Positions 1-5,361 of a stretch of 7,649 nt of DNA are shown here, in pieces. Made by a program: the position numbers and the translations under genes. Every line of letters begins with the position of its first letter. The stretch's first letter is position 1. The DNA comes from an uncultured Candidatus Competibacteraceae bacterium. Its GTDB lineage: Bacteria > Pseudomonadota > Gammaproteobacteria > Competibacterales > Competibacteraceae. The stretch lies in assembly GCA_937872125.1 (NCBI GenBank), contig CALMNY010000535.1, forward strand, positions 1-7,649. The letters run 5' to 3'. The notes under the pieces were generated by a model. It had not been told where the DNA came from. It saw nothing but the letters and a program-made list of their open reading frames with translations, and did no database searches.

Positions 1-327
1 CTGCGTCACAGGGATGGCGGCATGGACTCGTTCAGCAAGGGCATCCTGGTGGAACCCGGCGGTCAAACGCAATTATTGCGCGGGAACGACGTGGAATTGC
101 AGCCGCTCGGCCAGTGGGTCAGTCCCCACACCAGCGACCGCTATCCGTCCGGCTGGCGGTTGCGGCTGCCCGCTGAGCACCTCGATCTGACCGTGACGCC
201 TAAAGTGGCTGATCAGGAAATGCGGCTGACGGTGCGCTACTGGGAAGGCGCGGTCGCGGTCAGCGGCCAGGCGAGAGATCGCCCGGTCACCGGCCAAGGC
301 TATCTGGAAATGACCCGGTATCCGTAA
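1..327 (+). CDS. Lipocalin-like AttH/CrtC-family protein, C-terminal fragment (5' end outside window)
   Basis: The frame is open from the first base (L-R-H-R-D-G-G-M...) and stops with TAA at 325-327, so 108 codons of the C-terminus are visible. The ATG at 22 is internal, not the start. Visible features typical of the AttH/carotenoid 1,2-hydratase-like lipocalin fold are a YPSGWRLRLP strand, a DLTVTP strand, and the C-terminal block YWEGAVAVSG...GQGYLEMTRY, which closes the second beta-barrel half in this family. Members are usually about 350-400 aa, often exported, and often encoded beside ABC-transporter permease genes of the AttEFG/LolCDE type; that neighbour would lie upstream and cannot be seen here. 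The biochemical role of most non-photosynthetic members is unknown, so carotenoid hydration should not be assumed. It is tail-to-tail with the caspase gene, with a 34-bp gap. Family assignment is fairly secure; function is not. Confidence 0.8.
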   Translation: MRHRDGGMDSFSKGILVEPGGQTQLLRGNDVELQPLGQWVSPHTSDRYPSGWRLRLPAEHLDLTVTPKVADQEMRLTVRYWEGAVAVSGQARDRPVTGQGYLEMTRYP

Positions 328-361
328 TCATTTCCACGCCAAACCGGCTTGAATGGACTCC

Positions 362-1717
362 TCACGGCTCCCGCGCCACCCGGAACCCCAGGTCATCGCT
401 GAGCGGATCGGCTCCTGCCCGCCACTGGCCGCCGCGAATCGCCACGGCTTCCGGCAGGCGCGTCGCACAACGCCGTTCCTGACCCTCGTATTCCGGGCGA
501 TATTCGGAGCAGGTCCATTCCCGGCTTTGGCCGCCAGGGTCGTACACGCCGAGTCCGGCCCGGGTGGCGTATTCCCATTCCGCCTCGGTAGGCAGCCGAT
601 AGGCTGGCCCGGTTTGGCGCGCACGCCAGGTCGCATAGTCCAGCGCCTCGCGCCAGGTGACCCGCGCCGGGCTGTCGCGTCCCGGGCCCGGCGCCGGCTC
701 TGGCGCTGTGCGACCGTTCGCTTCGGCAAAACGACGGTAGGCGGCCAGGCTGATCTCATGGCGACTGATCGAGAATCCGGCGTCGCGCGCCACAACCAGA
801 TCCGGCTCCAGCGACGCCGCCGGTTCCTGACCATCGGCGGCGGGCAAAGGCGCCGGTAACGCGGCGGGCGCCGGAACTGCCGGAGCCGGAGTGCTGGCCG
901 GAGTCGGCGGAACAAAGTAAAACTCGCCACGCAACGAAGACGCCACCCACGGGACCTGACTGCCGCCGGTTTCCCGCTCCACCCCCACCAACACCTGCTT
1001 GAACACCTGCTCCAGGGTGAGGCCCGGAATACTCATGGCCGCCAACAGATTCTGGGTGTAGGGGCTGTTGCGGCCGGTCCCATCCTTCGAGATTGAACCC
1101 GGCGCAGTGGCGTAAGCGATGAAGGTGCCAACCGGACCATCCATCCGCGCCAGCCCCCGGTTGCCGAGACTGCGGGCAAAGGGGTTGTTGCGGCAGGCGT
1201 CGAGAATCACGATGTTGAGGCCATTGCTGGCGGACTCCATCGCCCGCAGCACCGCGTCGGCATCCACGCCCTCATCGGGAATTTCAAATTCCTGGCGGAT
1301 ATCCACGCCGACGGGAATCAGGTAGTTCTGCCCCTTGAGTTGGACCCCGTGGCCAGCGTAGTAGAACAATCCAACACCGCGTTGCTGGCGCAGTTGTTGC
1401 TCGAACTCACGCAGCGCCTGACGCAGGGTCTGGCGATCTGCATCGAACCGCTCGATGACCTGAAAGCCCAGTTCGCGCAGTTTCGCCGCCATATCGCGGG
1501 CATCGTTGACGGGATTGCGCAACGGCGCATCGCTATAAGCGCCGTTGCCGATGACCAGTGCGGTTCGCGGTTCCGCCGGAACCGCTCCGGCGCCCAGCCA
1601 GGGAATCAACCCAAGCAGGGCGACGCCCAGCCAGAGCGTGGAACGCCTGCTCAGAAAATGGATTGCACACGCCAAAAAATTCATGATCGCCGAGGTGTGA
1701 GGAAACGGAATGGACAT
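362..1717 (-). CDS. Exported caspase-like (C14 p20) peptidase with C-terminal SUMF1/FGE-type domain
   Basis: 451 aa from the ATG at 1717. An in-frame ATG at 1684 (residue 12, MNFLACAIHF) is an equally good start; neither has a strong Shine-Dalgarno sequence. A hydrophobic segment at about residues 27-45, ending AGAVPA, is a probable Sec signal peptide. The caspase domain spans about 51-262: RTALVIGNGAY as the first strand, catalytic His123 in YYAGHG, and catalytic Cys175 in DACRNNPF. The Asp two residues before the Cys is what metacaspase-type enzymes use to prefer Arg/Lys at P1 (family knowledge). A Pro/Ala-rich linker (about 270-300) leads to a SUMF1-type domain (about 305-450) with VTWREALDYATW, RLPTEAEWEYATRAG, REWTCSEY, IRGGQWR and DDLGFRVAR. 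This domain is only about 145 aa: the usual stretch between the TEAEWEYA block and the GLYDM-GN-WEW block is missing. C403 and C417 may form a disulfide. Divergent from the lipoprotein/TPR/protease operon. Substrate unknown. Confidence 0.88.
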   Translation of the reverse strand: MSIPFPHTSAIMNFLACAIHFLSRRSTLWLGVALLGLIPWLGAGAVPAEPRTALVIGNGAYSDAPLRNPVNDARDMAAKLRELGFQVIERFDADRQTLRQALREFEQQLRQQRGVGLFYYAGHGVQLKGQNYLIPVGVDIRQEFEIPDEGVDADAVLRAMESASNGLNIVILDACRNNPFARSLGNRGLARMDGPVGTFIAYATAPGSISKDGTGRNSPYTQNLLAAMSIPGLTLEQVFKQVLVGVERETGGSQVPWVASSLRGEFYFVPPTPASTPAPAVPAPAALPAPLPAADGQEPAASLEPDLVVARDAGFSISRHEISLAAYRRFAEANGRTAPEPAPGPGRDSPARVTWREALDYATWRARQTGPAYRLPTEAEWEYATRAGLGVYDPGGQSREWTCSEYRPEYEGQERRCATRLPEAVAIRGGQWRAGADPLSDDLGFRVAREP

Positions 1718-1940
1718 GGGGAAACAGAATGATGGATTTGCCCGCCGCCGGCTGAACAGTGGCTTAACCGGTCGTCGCTGCTATCATTGTACCGGCAAAC
1801 CGTCCTAAACGAACTCAATCCTGTCGCCGCGCCCCGAAGCCGGACGCGGCGGGAAACAACGACCTACCGCTGGTGCATTGGCTCGCTGCCGACGCATTTC
1901 AGAATTGCGAGCATAACCTTTCACTTCGCAGGAGCTTTCC
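1718..1940. promoter_or_regulatory. Divergent intergenic region between caspase gene and four-gene operon
   Basis: These 223 bp must hold the promoters for the leftward caspase gene and, most simply, for the rightward lipoprotein/TPR/protease operon. Candidate -10 boxes overlap at 1782-1791: TATCAT (1782-1787) on the plus strand and TACAAT (complement of 1786-1791) on the minus strand. Neither has a convincing -35 at 16-18 bp. A second weak rightward pair is TTGGCT (1878-1883) and CAGAAT (1900-1905), with a 16-bp spacer. No clear operator palindrome or sigma-E type motif was seen. The promoter role is inferred from gene orientation, not from strong motifs. Confidence 0.4.
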
Positions 1941-2603
1941 ATGTCTATGTCTATTCGTCATTCCGGTAAACCGCTGCTCATCGCCGCGCTGGTTGGTTCA
2001 TTAGTGTCCGGTTGCGCTGGCATGAATGATCAGCAAACCACCGTCGCTCAGGGCGCCGGGTTCGGCGCGCTGCTCGGCGCGGGTCTCGGCTACGCCATTA
2101 CCGGCGACAGTCGCGGTGCTCTGATCGGCGCGGCGGCGGGTGGTTTGGCCGGCGCTGCCGTCGGCAGTTCCATCGCCGAGCGCAAGGCGCAGTACGCCAA
2201 CGAGGAAGACTTTCTGAACGCCGAGATCGCCCGCAACCAGGAATTCATCCGCGAGGCGGACGCCGAGAACCGCCAGCTTTATGCGGACATCGCCCGGCTG
2301 GACCGCGAGTCGCGGCGCCTGGCGCGGGAATACCGGGCCGGCAAAGCTTCCCGCAATGCTTTGGTCCAACAGAAGAGCAGTCTGGAAAAACAACTGGCCA
2401 AGGCCAAACAGGTCAATTCCCTGGCTGAAAAGCAACTGGCCGACGCTAATACGGTCTATAGCGAAAGCAGGCAAAAGCGCGGCGCTCAGGATCAGTACAC
2501 CCGGAAACTGGAATCCAACGTGGTCCAGTTGAAGGAAACCCAGCAGAAATCCAGTCAGAACGTAGCCAGCTTGCAGAAGATCTATGACAACATGTCCATT
2601 TAG
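1941..2603 (+). CDS. Glycine-zipper, coiled-coil outer-membrane lipoprotein
   Basis: 220 aa. The start at 1941 is supported by AGGAG at 1930-1934, 6 nt upstream; an in-frame ATG two codons later is also possible. The N-terminus is a lipoprotein signal: basic n-region (RHSGK), hydrophobic core, lipobox SLVSGC with lipidated Cys25. Residue +2 is Ala, not Asp, which by the enterobacterial Lol rule predicts the outer membrane. Residues about 38-80 form a glycine zipper (GAGFGALLGAGLG, then GALIGAAAGGLAGAAVG), of the type found in membrane-inserting or oligomerising lipoproteins. Residues about 84-216 are a charged, Gln-rich, Pro-free helix with heptad-like spacing, predicted coiled coil. First gene of a close same-strand run. 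The C-terminus (LQKIYDNMSI) resembles that of the next lipoprotein, so the two may be paralogues. The likely role is a scaffold or tether in the periplasm; this is inferred. Confidence 0.85.
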   Translation: MSMSIRHSGKPLLIAALVGSLVSGCAGMNDQQTTVAQGAGFGALLGAGLGYAITGDSRGALIGAAAGGLAGAAVGSSIAERKAQYANEEDFLNAEIARNQEFIREADAENRQLYADIARLDRESRRLAREYRAGKASRNALVQQKSSLEKQLAKAKQVNSLAEKQLADANTVYSESRQKRGAQDQYTRKLESNVVQLKETQQKSSQNVASLQKIYDNMSI

Positions 2604-2612
2604 CGGCGGGCC

Positions 2613-2654
2613 AAAATCGTCAGGCGAAACCGGCCTCCGGCCGGTGCGGATTTT
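2613..2654. terminator. Hairpin with flanking A/T tracts between the two lipoprotein genes
   Basis: A perfect 7-bp stem, ACCGGCC (2629-2635) and GGCCGGT (2639-2645), with a TCC loop, lies 25 nt after the first lipoprotein stop codon. It is enclosed by AAAATC (2613-2618) and its complement GATTTT (2649-2654), giving the A-tract/stem/T-tract shape of a bidirectional intrinsic terminator. The T-tract is only four bases and sits three bases beyond the stem, so it may act as a partial terminator or attenuator, or stabilise the 3' end of the first cistron. Confidence 0.4.
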
Positions 2655-2663
2655 CGGAAAAGA

Positions 2664-2667
2664 GAGG
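2664..2667 (+). promoter_or_regulatory. Ribosome binding site fixing the start of the second lipoprotein
   Basis: GAGG (within AGAGAGG, 2661-2667) lies 6 nt before the ATG at 2674. It selects this ATG over the upstream in-frame ATG at 2584, which overlaps the previous gene and would put 30 residues ahead of the lipoprotein signal. Confidence 0.7.
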
Positions 2668-2673
2668 TTGGTA

Positions 2674-3177
2674 ATGATGAGGAATTCACGACTGGCCGGC
2701 GGCGTCCTCAGTGTGCTCATCCTGGGCGGTTGCGCCACTGATCCGACCAACGACCCACGGTCCGGCGGCTTCTTCGGCGGCGTGCATGGACTGGCCGCCG
2801 GCGATTACGAGATGCGCCAGCAGAGCCTGCAAGGCCAGCGCGACGACAGCCTGAATCAGCTTCGCGCCCTGCGCGAGGAAGGGGAATATCTGGAAGCCGA
2901 GCGGCAAATGAAAGCCAGCGAGGTCGCCGCGCAGCGCCGGCAACTCGCCGCGCTCAAGGCCCGCAACCGGGAACTGGCTTCGCGCATCAATCAGTTGCAA
3001 CGCTCCAAGGCCACCACCGAGCAACGCACCGCCGCACTACGCCGCAAGCAGCAACAACTGGCCCAGGACATTCAGACGTTTGAGACCCAGCTTGAACGAG
3101 GCCAGTTGAGTGCGGCTCAGGCCAACTCCAAGCAGCTCAGCCTGGAGCGGCAGTACGACGCTATCAAGGATCTATGA
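2674..3177 (+). CDS. Coiled-coil lipoprotein
   Basis: 167 aa from the ATG at 2674 (a second ATG follows directly). This start is chosen because GAGG is correctly spaced and because it puts a lipoprotein signal at the N-terminus: MMRNSRLAGG, hydrophobic VLSVLIL, lipobox LGGC with Cys20. Residue +2 is Ala, predicting the outer membrane by the Lol rule. A short Gly/Phe-rich stretch (RSGGFFGGVHG) follows, then from about residue 45 to the end an unbroken Arg/Gln/Glu/Leu-rich helix with heptad spacing and no proline, predicted coiled coil. No enzymatic motif is visible. The 16-nt gap to the following TPR gene, which has its own GGAG, points to cotranscription. The end (LERQYDAIKDL) resembles the end of the preceding lipoprotein, suggesting an old duplication with loss or gain of the glycine zipper. 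Not recognised as a named family; the role is probably structural. Confidence 0.8.
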   Translation: MMRNSRLAGGVLSVLILGGCATDPTNDPRSGGFFGGVHGLAAGDYEMRQQSLQGQRDDSLNQLRALREEGEYLEAERQMKASEVAAQRRQLAALKARNRELASRINQLQRSKATTEQRTAALRRKQQQLAQDIQTFETQLERGQLSAAQANSKQLSLERQYDAIKDL

Positions 3178-3192
3178 GGCGCGGAGCGCAGC

Positions 3193-3888
3193 ATGAACAG
3201 CGGTTTCTGGAAAGCGGTGGTGCTGGTGGCGGCGTGGTGCGCTGTGGCGCCGGCGCTGGCCCAGGACAGCGACCGCAGCCGCTATTACATCCAGCAGATG
3301 ATTGATCTGGCGGCGACCCACGACGAGACTGGAGTGACCGCGATGCAGCGGATGCTGGAACAGGAGCCGAAACCCCCACCGCGTGATCCCGCCGCGGCGC
3401 GCGAAGCGCTGCAACGGGGACAAGCGGCGCTACGGGCCGATGATTTGAATGCGGCGCTCACCGCATTCCAGCAAGCCAGCGACAACGATCCTGGCAACGC
3501 CGACGCCGTCAATCATCTGGGGCTGATCGAGCGCAAGCTCGGTCGTCTTCCCGACGCGGAACGCGCCCTCCAGCGGGCGCTGGCCCTGGAACCCACCCGA
3601 GCCAGCGCCTGGTTCCAACTCGCCCAGGTTTACGGCCTCAGCGAGGACAACCGGCGGGCGCGCGGCGCGCTGGCCAATACCTACCGGTTCGCCCAGAACC
3701 CGATGCGCGCCGAGGAAATCCTGCGCAACATCGCTGAAAGCGAGGCGTCCGACACCCTGCGCACCGCCGCCCTGGAAGCCCTGCGCCTGTATCAGTTGCC
3801 GGTAGAGGCGGTCATCGTGCCGCCCATGCCCGCCAATCCCGGCATCGTGCCATTGAAAACCACGCCGGCCCCCCGCCAAAAGCCATGA
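3193..3888 (+). CDS. Periplasmic TPR protein
   Basis: 231 aa; GGAG at 3183-3186 lies 6 nt before the ATG. A Sec signal peptide (MNSGFWK, hydrophobic VVLVAAWCAVAPALA) has a likely cleavage after Ala23, with no lipobox. The mature protein starts with a helical segment carrying YYIQQMIDLAATHDETGV (31-48), followed by about three tetratricopeptide-type helix pairs at about 70-103 (ALQRGQAALRADDLNAALTA), 104-137 (VNHLGLIERKLGRLPDAERA) and 138-171 (WFQLAQVYGLSEDNRRARGA). The C-terminus is Pro-rich. No catalytic motif. TPRs bind peptides or partner proteins, so it is probably an adaptor. It aligns along nearly its whole length with the N-terminal third of the next protein (shared IQQMI, DE-GV, LGL, YRFA blocks), so the pair is a tandem duplication. 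Its stop overlaps the next start (ATGA, 3885-3888), implying translational coupling. It may form a mixed TPR complex with the protease. Confidence 0.87.
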   Translation: MNSGFWKAVVLVAAWCAVAPALAQDSDRSRYYIQQMIDLAATHDETGVTAMQRMLEQEPKPPPRDPAAAREALQRGQAALRADDLNAALTAFQQASDNDPGNADAVNHLGLIERKLGRLPDAERALQRALALEPTRASAWFQLAQVYGLSEDNRRARGALANTYRFAQNPMRAEEILRNIAESEASDTLRTAALEALRLYQLPVEAVIVPPMPANPGIVPLKTTPAPRQKP

Positions 3889-5354
3889 TCCACCGTTTCG
3901 CTCCACTGGCGCTGCTGGCGCTGCTGGCGCTGCTGGCGCTGCTGGCCGGTCCGCTGCCCGCCAGCGCCGGCCAGTACGAGACGCTCGACTATCATATCCA
4001 GCAGATGATCGCCCAAGCGGCTGCCAATGATGAAGCCGGCGTGCAGACTTTTCGCGAGCAACTGGACAATCTGCGCCGACCGGAAGCCGGTGACCCAGTT
4101 CAGTCCCGGCCTCTGTTTCAGCAGGGCCAGGAATACCTGAACCACGATCAGCTCAAGGAAGCGCTCTCGGCGTTTCGCCAAGCCTTCATCACCGACCCTG
4201 CTGATGCCGAAATCGCCGGCCAACTCGGACTAACCTATCTGCGGTTGCGCCGCATGAAAGAAGCAGAACGCCTGCTGGTCTACGCCCTGGCTCTGGCGCC
4301 AGCCCGGTCCGCCTCCTGGCTGCATCTGGGGCAGGTGTATGGTCAGAGCGGCGATACGGCTCGCGCGGCCGGGGCATTCGCCAATGCCTACCGGTTCGCC
4401 CCGGATCGCTCCCGCCTGGCCGGACAATTGCGGCAACTGGCTACAACTGATCCGGCGGACGCGGTTCGCGCTGGCGCTCAGCGTGCGTTGCAACCCACTC
4501 AACCCCTGCCTGCCCCTGCCGCCAAACCGGGGGCTGCGGCCAACCTGCTCCCGCCCGCCGCATCGGCGCCGGTTCCAGCTCAGCCCGCTGCCCCTGCGCC
4601 GACCGCGCCGACGATAACCGGCCCTGCCCCCAGCACCCCGCCCGCCAGCGGTGTTCTGCTGGACTCGCTGCGGCGGGGCCTGTCCAGTCTGGCGAAACCT
4701 GCTGACACGGCCCCGCCCGCCGCCGGTTCGCGCTCCATACCGACGGCGGGCGAACAGCCGGGGCAACAGATTTACCGGAGCAGCCTGCCGCGCACCTGCC
4801 TGATCGTCACCTTTCGCCGTGGCAAGACCGATAGTCTGGGCAGTGGCCTGCTGGTTTCAGCCGACGGACTGGTCGTCACTAATCACCATGTTATCGAGAA
4901 TGCCGACAATCTGGCGGTCAAATGCGGAGAACGCGAGTCGGTCGCCCGCGTCAGCCGGCGCAGCAAAGAACCCGATCTGGCGCTGTTGACGACTACACTG
5001 AACCGGGCCGAGAGTTTCGTGCTCAATGAAGCCTACAGCCCGGACCTGATCGGGCTGGAGGTGTTTGTCATCGGCAATCCCTACGGGCTGGAGGGAACCT
5101 TCTCCACCGGCGTGATCAGCGGACTGCGCGAGATTGACGGCGTCCGCTACTTCCAGATTTCCGCGCCGATCAGTCCGGGCAACAGCGGCGGGCCGGTCAT
5201 CCTGCGGGACGGCAGCGTGATCGGCATCGCCACCATGGGCCTCAAGAAAGGCCAGAACCTCAACTTCGCCATCGCTGCCGCCGAACTGATCCATTCCGGG
5301 CTGTTCGACCCCGCCCGGATGAAAATGAGTACGGCGCAGGGCAAGGGGCGATAA
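3885..5354 (+). CDS. TPR-trypsin-like (S1C, Deg-type) periplasmic serine protease
   Basis: 489 aa. The start overlaps the upstream stop by 4 nt (ATGA). No strong Shine-Dalgarno was seen, so coupled translation is likely. The signal peptide has a Leu/Ala repeat core (8-21) and an ASA cleavage site after Ala28. A YHIQQMI segment (36-42) and about three TPR-like pairs (about 75-175) match the preceding protein. A long Pro/Ala linker (about 202-295) follows, then a chymotrypsin-fold protease domain (about 296-475). The triad is complete: His335 in VVTNHHVIENA, Asp364 in KEPDLALL, Ser434 in ISPGNSGGPVI, as in DegP/HtrA-type enzymes. C305 and C347 could form a disulfide. Unlike DegP/DegS there is no PDZ domain: the protein ends soon after the protease fold, so the N-terminal TPRs probably take over substrate or partner recognition. 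Last gene of the four-gene run; the 3' end is 7 bp from the convergent GMC gene. Natural substrate unknown. Confidence 0.9.
   Translation: MIHRFAPLALLALLALLALLAGPLPASAGQYETLDYHIQQMIAQAAANDEAGVQTFREQLDNLRRPEAGDPVQSRPLFQQGQEYLNHDQLKEALSAFRQAFITDPADAEIAGQLGLTYLRLRRMKEAERLLVYALALAPARSASWLHLGQVYGQSGDTARAAGAFANAYRFAPDRSRLAGQLRQLATTDPADAVRAGAQRALQPTQPLPAPAAKPGAAANLLPPAASAPVPAQPAAPAPTAPTITGPAPSTPPASGVLLDSLRRGLSSLAKPADTAPPAAGSRSIPTAGEQPGQQIYRSSLPRTCLIVTFRRGKTDSLGSGLLVSADGLVVTNHHVIENADNLAVKCGERESVARVSRRSKEPDLALLTTTLNRAESFVLNEAYSPDLIGLEVFVIGNPYGLEGTFSTGVISGLREIDGVRYFQISAPISPGNSGGPVILRDGSVIGIATMGLKKGQNLNFAIAAAELIHSGLFDPARMKMSTAQGKGR
3906..3946 (+). repeat. 9-bp tandem repeat in the signal-peptide coding region
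   Basis: CTGGCGCTG is repeated four times without mismatch (3906-3941), followed by a partial copy CTGGC (3942-3946). Each unit encodes Leu-Ala-Leu, and together they make up the hydrophobic core of the TPR-protease signal peptide. The unit is a multiple of three, so copy-number change would lengthen or shorten the core by three residues without a frameshift. Confidence 0.9.
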
Positions 5355-5361
5355 CGACCGC

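Noticed and set aside
394..409. 16-bp identical string TCATCGCTGAGCGGAT shared with about 6447-6462
   Set aside because: In both places it encodes Pro-Leu-Ser-Asp-Asp on the minus strand with the same preferred codons, so chance codon identity explains it better than a repeat element.
362..805. Diversity-generating retroelement target, because SUMF1/C-lectin domains can be variable proteins
   Set aside because: No reverse transcriptase gene and no second imperfect copy of the C-terminal coding sequence were seen in the window.
353..859. 168-aa plus-strand frame opposite the SUMF1 part of the caspase gene
   Set aside because: Arg/Pro/Gly-rich translation with no recognisable domain, and fully inside a gene whose motifs are intact in the opposite frame.
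1787..1969. 60-aa frame in the divergent intergenic region
   Set aside because: No ribosome binding site and no recognisable motif; it runs into the well-supported lipoprotein start in another frame.
2584..2673. Upstream in-frame ATG that would extend the second lipoprotein to 197 aa
   Set aside because: It overlaps the preceding gene, lacks a ribosome binding site, and would bury the lipoprotein signal behind 30 unrelated residues.
2001..2750. 249-aa open frame on the minus strand across the glycine-zipper lipoprotein gene
   Set aside because: It is antisense to a gene with a clear ribosome binding site, lipobox and coiled coil. Its translation shows no motif, and it lacks an identifiable ribosome binding site. 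Long antisense frames are common in GC-rich coding DNA.
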